DNA of 64,000 nucleotides from Nocardia speluncae NBRC 108251 (GCF_001613245.1 NZ_BDBZ01000035.1:124001-188000), one strand, 5' to 3'; positions 43,552-52,656 are shown, counted from the first letter of the stretch. The notes: a model not told the origin generated them from the sequence alone. Translations and numbers: made by a program.

Positions 43552-44796
43552 ATGACCTACACCGAGCACGACCGGGAACGCCTGGTCACCGAGGCCCCCA
43601 AAACGGCCGGCCTGGTCGAGGCCGGCGCCGGCGGCAACGGGCACCGCAGCGAATTCGCGCGCGACCGCGCCCGGGTGCTGCATTCGGCCGCGCTGCGCCG
43701 CCTGGCCGATAAAACGCAGGTCATGGGTCCCCGCGAGGGCGACACCCCGCGTACCCGGCTCACTCATTCCCTGGAGGTCGCGCAGATCGGGCGCGGTATC
43801 GCCGACGGACTCGGTTGCGACCCCGATCTGGCCGAACTCGCGGGCCTGGCGCACGATATCGGCCACCCGCCCTACGGGCACAACGGGGAGAAGGCACTCG
43901 ATATCTTCGCCGCCGAGCACGGCGGGTTCGAGGGCAACGCCCAGAACCTGCGCATCCTGACCAGGCTCGAACCGAAGGTCCTCGATTTCTACGGTCACAG
44001 CGCCGGGCTCAACCTCACCCGCGCTGCCCTCGACGCCTGCATCAAATACCCGTGGCAGCGTATGGCGCCGGGCGGCAAATTCGGCGCCTACGAGGTGGAT
44101 GCCGACAGGCTGGCGTGGGTGCGCAAGGACGCCCCGGAACGCCGGCCCGCACTGGAATGCCAGGTGATGGACTGGTCCGACGATGTCGCCTACTCCGTGC
44201 ACGATGTGGAGGACGGGATCATCGCCGGCCGGATCGATCTGCGCGCACTGGCCGACCCGGTGGAGCGGCTGGCTCTGGCCGAGCTGGGGCATGTGCAGCA
44301 TCGCGCGCTGTCGGTCGACGATCTGGTCGCCGCGGCGCAGCGGCTGTCGGGATTGCCGGTGATCGCCGATGTCTTCCACTACGACGGCACGCTACGCAGC
44401 TCGGTCGCGTTGAAGCGGCTCACCAGTGAACTCGTGGGCAGGTTCGCGAACGCGGCGGTGGTCACCACGAAGGAGGCCGCGTCCGGTCCACCGGCCCGCT
44501 ATTGCGCCGATCTGCTGGTGCCGCCCGTCGCCGCGGCCGAGGTCGCGATGCTGAAAACCGTCGCCCTGCGCTATGTCATGTCCGATCCCGACCACAAACT
44601 CCGGCAGGCCGCCCAGCGCGACCGGCTGATCGCCGTGGCGGAATATCTGCTGGCCACCGGTCCGGCCGCGCTCGACCCTCTCCTGCAACCGTGGTGGGAC
44701 GCCGCCGCAGACGACACCGCCCGGGTGCGGGTGATTGCCGACCAGATCGCCTCCTACACCGAGAGCCGGCTCGAACGCGTCGCCGCGCAGCTGTGA
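43552..44796 (+). CDS. dgt: Deoxyguanosinetriphosphate triphosphohydrolase-like protein
   Basis: 414 residues from ATG 43552. An HD-domain dNTP triphosphohydrolase that hydrolyses dNTPs to nucleoside and tripolyphosphate. Metal ligands are in RTRLTHSLEVAQIG, AGLAHDIGHPPYGHNGE and MDWSDDVAYSVHDVED, all intact. Directly upstream of dnaG as in mycobacteria, a pairing that ties dNTP pools to replication. Confidence 0.95.
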   Translation: MTYTEHDRERLVTEAPKTAGLVEAGAGGNGHRSEFARDRARVLHSAALRRLADKTQVMGPREGDTPRTRLTHSLEVAQIGRGIADGLGCDPDLAELAGLAHDIGHPPYGHNGEKALDIFAAEHGGFEGNAQNLRILTRLEPKVLDFYGHSAGLNLTRAALDACIKYPWQRMAPGGKFGAYEVDADRLAWVRKDAPERRPALECQVMDWSDDVAYSVHDVEDGIIAGRIDLRALADPVERLALAELGHVQHRALSVDDLVAAAQRLSGLPVIADVFHYDGTLRSSVALKRLTSELVGRFANAAVVTTKEAASGPPARYCADLLVPPVAAAEVAMLKTVALRYVMSDPDHKLRQAAQRDRLIAVAEYLLATGPAALDPLLQPWWDAAADDTARVRVIADQIASYTESRLERVAAQL

Positions 44797-44920
44797 AGCG
44801 CCGGTGAGTTCGCGCGCAGGGTGCTCGGGTCCCGGACTGTGCTTGCCGGCACCCGGGACGCAGCGCGGCGTTGCCCCTCCGCAGACTGTGCACGGCCGGA
44901 GCGGAGGCGGAGGGATCGCC

Positions 44921-44926
44921 TAGACT
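44921..44926 (+). promoter_or_regulatory. -10 hexamer of leaderless promoter, dnaG
   Basis: TAGACT, 7 bases (CGTTCCC) before GTG 44934. Confidence 0.55.
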
Positions 44927-44933
44927 CGTTCCC

Positions 44934-46856
44934 GTGACCGGACGAATACCAGCTCGCGATATCACCACCATTCGGGAGCGCGTCCGGATCGAAGACGTGG
45001 TCGGCGAGTATGTGGCCCTCAAACGCGCCGGAGCCGATTCGATGAAGGGTTTGTGCCCGTTCCACGACGAGAAATCGCCGTCCTTCCACGTCCGCCCCAA
45101 CCATGGCCTGTTCCATTGCTTCGGCTGCAACGAAGGCGGTGATGTGTACGCCTTCATCCAGAAGATCGAGCACATCGGTTTCGTGGAGGCCGTCGAACAG
45201 CTCGCCGACAAGATCGGGCACCGGATCGACTACGAGGGCGGCGGTCCCTCGGTGCAGCGCGACCGCGGGACCCGCTCCCGGCTGGTCGCCGCCAATGCCG
45301 CCGCGCACGAGTTCTACGTGTCCCGGTTGCGCGGCCCCGACGCCACGATGGCCCGCAAATATCTCACAGACCGTAATTTCGACGAGGCCGCCTGGACCCA
45401 GTTCGGCTGCGGTTACGCCCCCGATGGCTGGGACGCTCTTACCAAACACCTGCTGAGCAAGGGTTTCGAATTCAAGGAGCTGGAGGCGGCGGGGCTTTCC
45501 CGGCAGGGCCGCCGCGGCCCGATCGACCGTTTCCACCGGCGGCTCCTGTGGCCCATCCGCAACCTCGGCGGCGATGTGATCGGTTTCGGCGCGCGCAAAC
45601 TCTTCGACGACGACACTATGCCGGGAAAGTACGTCAACACTCCGGAAACGTTGCTGTACAAGAAGTCCCAGGTGCTGTTCGGTCTCGATCACGCCAAACG
45701 GGAGATCGCCAAAAGTCATCAGGCCGTGGTCGTCGAGGGGTACACCGACGTGATGGCCATGCACCTGGCCGGAGTGAAAACCGCCGTCGCCGCCTGCGGC
45801 ACCGCATTCGGCGACGATCATCTGGGGATCCTGCGCCGCCTGCTGATGGACGATAATTTCTGGCGCGGTGAGATCATTTTCACCTTCGACGGTGACGCTG
45901 CCGGACAGGCCGCCGCCCTGAAGGCGTTCCTCGGTGATCAGAAGGTGGCCGGGCAGACCTATGTGGTGGTGTCGCCGGACGGCCAGGATCCGTGCGAGAT
46001 GCGGCAGCACTCCGGTGACGCCGCCCTGCGCGATCTTGTGGCCCGCCGGGAACCGCTGTTCGATTTCGCACTGCGCCAGGAGATCGCCAAACGCGAGGAC
46101 AGCCGCACCCGCGCCCTGACCTACGACAGCCAGGTCGAGGTGATGCGCTGGGCCGTGCCGATCGTCGCCCAGATCAAGGACCACGGCCTGCGGAAACGCT
46201 ATACCACCCAGCTCGCCGAATGGACCGGCTGGCAGGACCCGCAACTCGTCTACCGCCGAGTCGACGAGGAGGCCCGCAAGTTACGTGGCGCCGCTGCGGC
46301 ACCCGCTCGTGCACCCAGGGTGGAGCACACCGGACCCACGCCGCCGGCCGCCCGCCCCGATCCGCGAGACCCGACACTGCGTTCCCAGCGCCAAGCCCTC
46401 GCCGCCGGTCTCCAGTACCCGGAAATCGCCGGCCCGGCGTTCGACGCCCTGGAAACCGACGCCTTCACCCACCCCGGCTATATCGCGGTACGCACGCTCA
46501 TCGCCGAGGCCGGCGGCGTCTGCTGCGGTCTCTCCGGTGCCGACTGGATCGCTGCGATCACCGACCACACCGACGACCTCACCCTGCGCGCATTGGTCTC
46601 CGAACTGGCCAGTGAACCGCTGCCGGTGAAAACCAGCGGCGATATCCCGCGTTTCATCACCGGCGTCCTCGCCAGCGCTCAGGCCGCGCTGGTGGGACGG
46701 CAGATCGCGGAACTGAAATCCCGCCTGCACCGCGTTTCCTCCACCGACGACCCGGACACCTATATGGCACTGTTCGGCGACCTGGTGGCACTGGAGCAGT
46801 ACCGTAAGAGCCTGCTCGATCAGGCCATGGGCAGCGGCGAATTCGCCGCCACCTGA
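44934..46856 (+). CDS. dnaG: DNA primase DnaG
   Basis: 640 residues from GTG 44934, with a -10 hexamer 7 bases upstream. Synthesises replication primers. N-terminal zinc ribbon (CPFHDEKSPSFHVRP, then HCFGCNEGGDV), the primase core (RRGPIDRFHRRLLWPIRN, AVVVEGYTDVMAMH as Toprim, FTFDGDAAGQAAA) and a C-terminal helicase-interacting domain. Length is normal. Confidence 0.96.
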   Translation: MTGRIPARDITTIRERVRIEDVVGEYVALKRAGADSMKGLCPFHDEKSPSFHVRPNHGLFHCFGCNEGGDVYAFIQKIEHIGFVEAVEQLADKIGHRIDYEGGGPSVQRDRGTRSRLVAANAAAHEFYVSRLRGPDATMARKYLTDRNFDEAAWTQFGCGYAPDGWDALTKHLLSKGFEFKELEAAGLSRQGRRGPIDRFHRRLLWPIRNLGGDVIGFGARKLFDDDTMPGKYVNTPETLLYKKSQVLFGLDHAKREIAKSHQAVVVEGYTDVMAMHLAGVKTAVAACGTAFGDDHLGILRRLLMDDNFWRGEIIFTFDGDAAGQAAALKAFLGDQKVAGQTYVVVSPDGQDPCEMRQHSGDAALRDLVARREPLFDFALRQEIAKREDSRTRALTYDSQVEVMRWAVPIVAQIKDHGLRKRYTTQLAEWTGWQDPQLVYRRVDEEARKLRGAAAAPARAPRVEHTGPTPPAARPDPRDPTLRSQRQALAAGLQYPEIAGPAFDALETDAFTHPGYIAVRTLIAEAGGVCCGLSGADWIAAITDHTDDLTLRALVSELASEPLPVKTSGDIPRFITGVLASAQAALVGRQIAELKSRLHRVSSTDDPDTYMALFGDLVALEQYRKSLLDQAMGSGEFAAT

Positions 46857-46861
46857 GTGGG

Positions 46862-47110
46862 CTAGCGACGCCGTAACTGGTCATGCGGCACCAGCATCGT
46901 GGTGCGCTCGTCCAGCGGCTCCATGGGTTCGAGCTTGGGTTGGGTGCTCAACTTCTCCGATAGCCGCTGCCGGCTCACGTTCACCAGCTTGCGGGTCACC
47001 GGGCTTCCCGCGACGGCCCGCGCACTGGCACTGATCTGCTCATAGCGCGCCCGCCCGGCCTTACTGCCCAGCACATAACCGGCAGCGATACCGATGATCA
47101 ACCGCAGCAT
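46862..47110 (-). CDS. YtxH-like small membrane-anchored protein
   Basis: 82 residues from ATG 47110 with GGAGGAG upstream. Begins with a Gly-rich hydrophobic segment (LRLIIGIAAGYVLGSKAGRARYEQI), the YtxH pattern, then a helical basic region. The stop lies 5 bases after the convergent dnaG stop. Function unknown. Confidence 0.75.
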   Translation of the reverse strand: MLRLIIGIAAGYVLGSKAGRARYEQISASARAVAGSPVTRKLVNVSRQRLSEKLSTQPKLEPMEPLDERTTMLVPHDQLRRR

Positions 47111-47317
47111 CTTGGGTCGAGCTCCTCCCAGTAGTCCGTGCTGCCCCATCCTGCCCGACCGCACCGACACCTGTCGATCCGACTCCACCGCAGCCCCGCC
47201 GCTCGCACCCACTTTTTGCCCCGACCACCGAGCTCGACCCCGCGATTTGGGCCCGCGCCCACCCATACGCTAAAGTTTCACCTCGGTCAGCCCGGTACGG
47301 GCGAGGCCACGGAACAA

Positions 47318-47390
47318 TCCCCTATAGCTCAATTGGCAGAGCAGCCGACTGTTAATCGGCAGGTTACTGGTTCGAGTCCAGTTGGGGGAG
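47318..47390 (+). tRNA. tRNA-Asn (GTT)
   Basis: Complete cloverleaf by eye: acceptor TCCCCTA/TGGGGGA (one G.T pair), anticodon stem GCCGA/TCGGC, 7-base loop with anticodon GTT at 47351-47353, T-arm ACTGG-TTCGAGT-CCAGT, discriminator G90. CCA is not encoded. Confidence 0.95.
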
Positions 47391-47404
47391 CAGACGGCCC
47401 CTTG

Positions 47405-47711
47405 TCCTGAACACCGGCACGAACCCCGGGCCTGCCGACGGCGCCGAGTCCGTTCGGGCACACCGATCACCTGGCAAAATCTCGTGGTCGGCATGCCCGC
47501 AGACACGCAGATCACCTCGAGGTCCGCAAAGGGCCCAACCGGCCCTCCGCGGACTTCTTCCACACCCGCGCCTGCAGATGCGCCTCCCCGGGGCCTGGGG
47601 CAGATCCTCGATCTCGGCCGCCAACCGCTGCTCACGTGTCGAAGGCCCCGACTTCCCGGCGGCGAGACCGGTGCGGCCCGCTTCGAGGAGCTGGCGTTTC
47701 CAGTTCCCCAT
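47405..47711 (-). pseudogene. Degenerate IS transposase relic beside tRNA-Asn
   Basis: The start (ATG 47711) gives NWKRQLLEAGRTGLAAGKSG, followed by a helical REQRLAAEIEDL, the helix-turn-helix end of an IS3-type OrfA. After a frameshift near 47590 the minus strand continues as GMPTTRFCQVIGVPERTRRR, which resembles the beginning of an IS3-type OrfB. It breaks off about 15 bases from the 3' end of the tRNA. No inverted ends or complete integrase core remain. Confidence 0.5.
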
Positions 47712-47843
47712 GACACAGAGCACCCGAACGCCGATCAGCACCACTCACCACACCGACACCGGTCTCGCGCCGGCCAACTACAACCTCAACGGCAGGTTTC
47801 TGCCGTATTCCGGCCGAGCGTCAACGGTAATCGGTCGGCACCG

Positions 47844-49298
47844 TTATCGGTGTTCTGTGGGTTTTGCCGAGGGCTCGAGAGCGACGGCGGCGACGGCGGC
47901 TCCGGCGAGCGCCATTACGGCGGCGATACCGAACCCGAGACTCCAGCCCGCCGTGACGGCCGCTGCTGAGGGTTCCCCGCTACCGGCCAGTTGTGCAGTT
48001 CTGGTGGCGCTGGCCGTGGTGAGTACCGCGAGACCGATAGCGCCACCGAGCTGCTGGCCCGCGTTGAACAGCGCTGAAGCTATCCCACCATCGGAAGGAT
48101 TGGCCGCAGATACCGCGGCCGCGGTCAGGGGCACGAAGGCAAAGCCCAACCCGAGCCCGGCCAGCACCACCCCGGGCAGCACGGTGCCCAGGTAACCGGC
48201 GTCCGGCCCGATGCGCATCAGCAGCCCGACACCGGCAGCGACCAGCAGCGAGCCTGCGGCAGCGAGCCGGTGACCCGGGACCGAAGCCAGCGGCCCTCCG
48301 GCCAGCCGTGCCGCGATCGCGATGGCGACAGTCATCGGCAGAAACGCCAGCCCGACCGTTACTGGGCTGTATCCGAGAACGGTGGCCAGGAAGATGCTGA
48401 GGAAGTAGAACAAGGCATAGATCGCGACGCCGAAGATCAAGCCGGTGATATCGGCTCCCAGCACGGTGCGGTTTCGCAACAGTCGCAACGGGACCAGCGG
48501 GTCACTTCGGCGGGCCTGCAGCAATCCGAAAGCGGCGAGCAACAAGAACGCTGCCCCCAGTGCGGCCAGTGTCCCGGTGGAGGCCCATCCTGTTTCTGTG
48601 GTCCGGACCAGGCCATAGACCAGCGCCATCAGGCCGACAGTTGCAGTCAGTGCCCCTGCCACATCGATCCTGCCGACCCGGTCGCCTTCCCCGCTCGGCA
48701 GGACAACGATTGCGAGGCCGGCAGCAGCGACCGCGACCGGAACGTTGATCCAGAACACCCAAGGCCACGACAGCATCTGGGTCAGTAGGCCACCCAGGAT
48801 CAGGCCGAGTGCGGTGCCGCCGGCGGTGACGCCGGCCCATACTCCCAAGGCCATTGTCCGGTCCCGACCGGCAGGGAAGACCCGCATCAGCAACGCCAAT
48901 GCTGCTGGTGCCATTACGGCTGCGCCGATACCTTGTACGGCCCGTGCTGCCACCAGCAGCTCAGCCGTACCGGCCCAACCGCCGACGAGCGAGGCGCCGG
49001 CGAAGACCAGTGCACCGGTGATGAACATCCGACGGTGTCCGAACCGGTCGGCCAGGCGTCCGCCGAGGATCAGCAGCCCGCCGAAGGCGAGCGTGTAGGC
49101 GGTGATCACCCACTGAAGGTCTTGAAGCGAGAACCCCAAGTCGTCGCGAATAGCCGACAAGGCGACGTTCACGATTGTCGCGTCGACTACAACGAGTAAT
49201 TGGCTGCCCGCCAGCACCGCCAACGCCCAGAGCGCGCGCTTTCGGGCCGGCGCCGATCGTTCCGGCTGTGGTGCGGCCACAGTCGCATCGTTGGTCAT
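47844..49298 (-). CDS. MFS drug exporter, DHA2 (EmrB/QacA) type
   Basis: 484 residues from ATG 49298 with AGGAGG upstream. Fourteen spans of the DHA2 family; motif A GGRLADRFGHRRMF, motif C-like VWAGVTAGGTALGLILGG and the first-helix signature VVVDATIVNVALSAI. Exports drugs or toxic compounds using the proton gradient. It diverges from a TetR gene; a palindrome covers its probable -10 (TACGCT on the minus strand), so it is repressor-controlled. Confidence 0.92.
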   Translation of the reverse strand: MTNDATVAAPQPERSAPARKRALWALAVLAGSQLLVVVDATIVNVALSAIRDDLGFSLQDLQWVITAYTLAFGGLLILGGRLADRFGHRRMFITGALVFAGASLVGGWAGTAELLVAARAVQGIGAAVMAPAALALLMRVFPAGRDRTMALGVWAGVTAGGTALGLILGGLLTQMLSWPWVFWINVPVAVAAAGLAIVVLPSGEGDRVGRIDVAGALTATVGLMALVYGLVRTTETGWASTGTLAALGAAFLLLAAFGLLQARRSDPLVPLRLLRNRTVLGADITGLIFGVAIYALFYFLSIFLATVLGYSPVTVGLAFLPMTVAIAIAARLAGGPLASVPGHRLAAAGSLLVAAGVGLLMRIGPDAGYLGTVLPGVVLAGLGLGFAFVPLTAAAVSAANPSDGGIASALFNAGQQLGGAIGLAVLTTASATRTAQLAGSGEPSAAAVTAGWSLGFGIAAVMALAGAAVAAVALEPSAKPTEHR

Positions 49299-49316
49299 GA
49301 ATTGCCTCCTGATCGT

Positions 49317-49340
49317 TTCACTCAACGAGCGTAGAGCGAA
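49317..49340. promoter_or_regulatory. TetR operator 1 at the MFS promoter
   Basis: TTCACTC-N10-GAGCGAA, 6 of 7 arm positions complementary, lying over a TACGCT -10 on the minus strand. Shares an 18 of 20 match with operator 2, 31 bases away (three helical turns). Confidence 0.6.
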
Positions 49341-49352
49341 TAGCCGAGTCGG

Positions 49353-49372
49353 TCAACGCGCGTAGAGTGAAT
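49353..49372. promoter_or_regulatory. TetR operator 2 at the tetR promoter
   Basis: Direct copy of 49322-49341 with two mismatches. It covers the tetR -10 hexamer TAGAGT (49363-49368), which is 7 bases from ATG 49376, so tetR is autoregulated and leaderless. Confidence 0.55.
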
Positions 49373-49375
49373 GAC

Positions 49376-49987
49376 ATGGTGGATGTAGACCAAGAGCAGG
49401 TTTCGCGGGCAGAGCGTCGTAAGCGCACCGAAGCAGCGGTCCTGGCGGCGGCCCGCAGGCAGTTCGCCGAGTACGGCTTCGAACGCACCACGATCCGGGC
49501 TGTCGCTGCCGATGCCGGAATCGACCCGGCACTGGTGATGCAGCTTTTCGGCAACAAGGAGCAGCTGTTCAGTGCGGCAGCGCATGCCAGCATCGACATA
49601 CGCCCCTTGGTCGAGGCGCCGGTCGCCGACTTGCCGAAAGCATCCGCGGCACACCTGTTCTCAGGATTCGAGGACCCCATTCGACGAGACAGCTCCGAGG
49701 CTCTGCTGCGCAGCTGCCTGACCCACCCCACGGCCGGGCAGATTCTGCTCGACCAAGTCATGGCACCGGCTCAATCGACCGTTGCCGCGACAATCGGGGG
49801 CGACGACGCCGAGTTGCGGGCAGCGGTGCTGAATGCCTGCACGCTGGGCGTCACCATCGCGAGGTACCTGCTGAAAGTCCCAGCGATAGCCCAAGCCGAT
49901 CGAGGCGACCTCGAGAGAATTCTCGAACCGGCGCTGCGCGCTCTGGTGGAGGCCCAACTGGGTCACTCCGATCCAAGACCGGCATAG
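49376..49987 (+). CDS. TetR/AcrR-family repressor of the MFS exporter
   Basis: 203 residues from ATG 49376, chosen because TAGAGT lies 7 bases upstream; GTG 49367 is a longer option. HTH: AAVLAAARRQFAEYGFERTTI and PALVMQLFGNKEQLF. The C-terminal domain is of the QacR/TetR_C type with a hydrophobic pocket. It diverges from the exporter, and two matching operator copies lie between them. Confidence 0.92.
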   Translation: MVDVDQEQVSRAERRKRTEAAVLAAARRQFAEYGFERTTIRAVAADAGIDPALVMQLFGNKEQLFSAAAHASIDIRPLVEAPVADLPKASAAHLFSGFEDPIRRDSSEALLRSCLTHPTAGQILLDQVMAPAQSTVAATIGGDDAELRAAVLNACTLGVTIARYLLKVPAIAQADRGDLERILEPALRALVEAQLGHSDPRPA

Positions 49988-50300
49988 CGCGACCGAAACT
50001 TTCGGTGACTACTACCCAGACCCACTGGCGGCACAAGCGGCGATCGTCGGCTGAGGCTCAGTCGGCGTGGTTGTGGGCTGTGGGCCAAGTAAGGAACGGG
50101 TCCGGATACCGGGCCCACTGTTCCGGGCCGTCGTCGTGGAGTTCGGCGATCGAGTGCCCGGCTCACTGTCCGACCAAGTGGGAGACGCTGTGCACGGCCG
50201 ATTCCGCTACAGCCGGACATTCCGCGATCGCCCATCAAAATTAACTTTAGATACTATAAGGTTAGGTTTCGGGCGCGATGCTTAACGTTGAGGAGTATCC
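49988..50300. other. Intergenic region before fic
   Basis: 313 bases. No gene that I can support: the open frames here have no domain. The last 60 bases turn A/T-rich and include the inverted repeat at 50243-50263, probably the fic promoter. Confidence 0.35.
50243..50263. promoter_or_regulatory. Inverted repeat in the fic promoter
   Basis: AACTTTA-N7-TAAGGTT, 6 of 7 arm positions complementary, with TACTAT (a -10 match) in the middle. A dimeric repressor bound here would block fic transcription. Confidence 0.5.
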
Positions 50301-51590
50301 GTGGCGAGGTACGAGGAACGGGTGTGGCAGCCGTCGGACGAGGGCATGCTCGCCCGCCGTGACCGGCAGGCCGGAACTTACCTGGCCTACATACCCGATC
50401 CGCTGGGGGTGGACCTACCGCAGATCGGCCCTCGGGCCCAGCAGGCGGCCGAGGATGCCCTGGCTGTGCTGGCCAGGGCTGATGAACGCATCGGGTCCCG
50501 GGGTAGCTACCTCAACCACCTGCTGATCCGCTCCGAGTCGATCTCCTCGTCCTGGATCGAAGGCAACCGCATCACCCCCAAGAAACTTGCCATCGCCGAA
50601 ACCTTGGAATCAGGTACTCGCACCGCCCTGGACGTAGTTGCCACCGTGCACGCCACGGAGCAGGCCATCGATTCCCTGGCCGATCGGTCCAGGGCCATCA
50701 CGACACAAGACATCGTGGACCTGCAGCACACCATCGAACCCCGGTTACCGGCCGGTCTGCGCACCGAACAGAACTGGGTGGGCGGCCCCGGGTGGAGCCC
50801 ATTGCGGGCCGATTTCGTACCCCCACCCGAGTCCGCGGTGCCTGCCCTGGTCGCGGATTTGACCGTGTTCCTGACCGCCACACACGGCAATCCGGTCGTG
50901 CGGGCCGCGATCGCCCACGCACAGTTCGAGACGATCCACCCGTTCATCGACGGTAACGGACGCACCGGCCGCGCACTGATCCACACCGTGCTGCGACGCT
51001 GTGACGCCCTGCGGCACACCCTGATCCCGATCAGCACCGTTTTCGCTGCCCGCACCGACATCTATCTGGCAGGCCTGACCTCCTACCGTGATCCGGAACC
51101 GCACACCGACGACTGGGTCATCGGGTTCGCCCAGGCCGCCGAGCAGGCAGCGCAAACCGGAGTGCGGCTGGCCCGAGACGCCGCCGCGCTCGATGAACAA
51201 CTCCTGCAACGCCTGGTCGAGCACCGTCGCCGACAGGGCACCAGTCCCGCCCTACCCCGCCGGGACGCGGTCGCTATGAAGATTCTCGCGGACCTGTCCA
51301 CACACCCGGTCCTCACCACAGAATCGGCCGCCACCCGGTATGGCGTCTCGGCCGTCGCCGCCCACCGTGCTCTCGCAGAGCTTTCCGATGCCGGGATACT
51401 CGGCCGCTCGAAGAATCACAAGGGCAAAATCGTGTGCTACACAGCCGACGCCCACCTGGGTCTCACTGCCCTCGCCGAACGCGCAAACCGGGTCGGGGCC
51501 GGCGATACCGACCATCGGCGACCCGATCAGGGGCCACCGGCACCGGCGGTGGACCGTTACGGCCGACTGCGTGCCGCTTCACCGGAGTAA
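50301..51590 (+). CDS. Fic-domain protein with N-terminal inhibitory helix and C-terminal winged helix
   Basis: 429 residues from GTG 50301. Fic active site HPFIDGNGRTGR is complete, so AMP transfer to Tyr/Ser/Thr residues is expected. The inhibitory helix SSSWIEGN lies before the core, the class II layout in which the enzyme is self-inhibited. The last 110 residues form a winged-helix DNA-binding domain (TTESAATRYGVSAVAAHRALAELSDAG), as in Fic proteins that regulate their own gene. Targets unknown. It sits in the scarred accessory zone. Confidence 0.92.
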   Translation: MARYEERVWQPSDEGMLARRDRQAGTYLAYIPDPLGVDLPQIGPRAQQAAEDALAVLARADERIGSRGSYLNHLLIRSESISSSWIEGNRITPKKLAIAETLESGTRTALDVVATVHATEQAIDSLADRSRAITTQDIVDLQHTIEPRLPAGLRTEQNWVGGPGWSPLRADFVPPPESAVPALVADLTVFLTATHGNPVVRAAIAHAQFETIHPFIDGNGRTGRALIHTVLRRCDALRHTLIPISTVFAARTDIYLAGLTSYRDPEPHTDDWVIGFAQAAEQAAQTGVRLARDAAALDEQLLQRLVEHRRRQGTSPALPRRDAVAMKILADLSTHPVLTTESAATRYGVSAVAAHRALAELSDAGILGRSKNHKGKIVCYTADAHLGLTALAERANRVGAGDTDHRRPDQGPPAPAVDRYGRLRAASPE

Positions 51591-51929
51591 CTCCGGGGCT
51601 CGGTCGGTGACTGCACCTGTCACCGGCCCGGGTTATGGACCCCTGGTGTCCGATCAACGCACCCTCTCGGCTCGGCACCGGTGCTGGGCACTAGCGGAAT
51701 AGGCGAGGCGGCATGCGGTTCCCCGGCAGGACGGACGGGGAGGCTGCTCCGACTCCGGAAGCGCCCGGATCGGTCCCGGCAGTCACGATGAACAACCTGC
51801 GCACCGCGCTGACCACCGCTGCCCTCATCGGCCAGTTGATCGCTGTTGATCCTGGCGGCCTGGCAGCGGGGTACGGCCGTGTGGGTTCGGAAGCGTGGCC
51901 GGACGTCCGCGGGTGCGGACGGTGGCGAA
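51591..51929. other. Intergenic region after fic, nothing recognised
   Basis: 339 bases. Both strands have open frames without any recognisable domain. A 7-bp hairpin at 51605-51625 may terminate fic. Confidence 0.35.
51605..51625 (+). terminator. Possible fic terminator
   Basis: CGGTGAC-N7-GTCACCG perfect stem, 15 bases after the stop; no T-run. Confidence 0.35.
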
Positions 51930-52330
51930 TTATCGGCCGAGGTCACCGTTCTTGTGTGCGATCAGGATGAAGCCCGGCATCGCGATACGGCCCTCGCTGT
52001 CACGACCGGCGGTGTCGGCGGATCCCGCGCCGGCGGTGTGATCGGTGGCGTACAAGTTCGCCGGACGCACAGCCTCGACCGTCCACACTGCCTCGACAGT
52101 TTCGCTCAGCTGCTCGGCCGTGAACCCATCCGGTCCCGGGCCCTCGATCTTCCAGGGCTGCGGTGCGAACGCCAGAACGAACAAACTGGCGCCGGGTGCG
52201 GCCGCCCGATGAACAGCCCGCAGATAGTCGTGCCGAGATTCCACCGGCAGCGCATGCAGTAGACCGCTGTCGAAAATGGTGCCGGGGACACCCCCATCGC
52301 CGAACTCACCTCCGACGATCCTGCCGAAAC
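51930..52330 (-). pseudogene. SAM-dependent methyltransferase, C-terminal half only
   Basis: From about 52283 down to TGA the frame reads GTIFDSGLLHALPVES, then RAAAPGASLFVLAFAPQP, the second half of a class I methyltransferase (motif after the acidic loop, then the LKPGG-like turn). The SAM-binding N-terminal half is absent: upstream sequence in this frame has no GxGxG and belongs to unrelated reading. Truncated at the same junction as the TetR fragment. Confidence 0.6.
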
Positions 52331-52389
52331 CGTTTGCCGATACGCGCGCGGCATGTTGACGGCGTGGGCCGCCGACCCCAACAGTTCCC

Positions 52390-52656
52390 ATGGCCGTTCT
52401 CTTGCGCACCGCAATGACCAGCGAAGATGCTGCCGAGATCCTCCGAAAGCACATCACCACGCAGGTTGTGGACTTCGTCGCCGATACCATCGACGCCCCG
52501 GAAGCCCGCCTCCGCGCAGCACTGGCCGGAGCCATACGCATGGGCGTCGCCAGCCAACGCTTCATTCTGCACATGCCCGAACTCGCTACCGCCGACCTCG
52601 ACGAGATCCTGCGCCTGATCACCCCCCTCCTGCAGAAACTGATGCATCCGGAGTAA
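52390..52656 (+). pseudogene. TetR-family regulator, C-terminal domain only
   Basis: 88 residues (AVLLRTAMTSEDAAEILRKH, then AALAGAIRMGVASQRFIL, then DEILRLITPLLQKLM) match the C-terminal ligand domain of a TetR protein. The N-terminal HTH is missing and an in-frame stop precedes the fragment. It points away from the methyltransferase fragment, and both lost their starts. Confidence 0.6.

Noticed and set aside
50005..50244. Small plus-strand frames before fic
   Set aside because: No domain or ribosome site.
51713..51970. 85-codon plus-strand frame after fic
   Set aside because: No recognised domain and it overlaps the methyltransferase fragment; could be a relic but unsupported.
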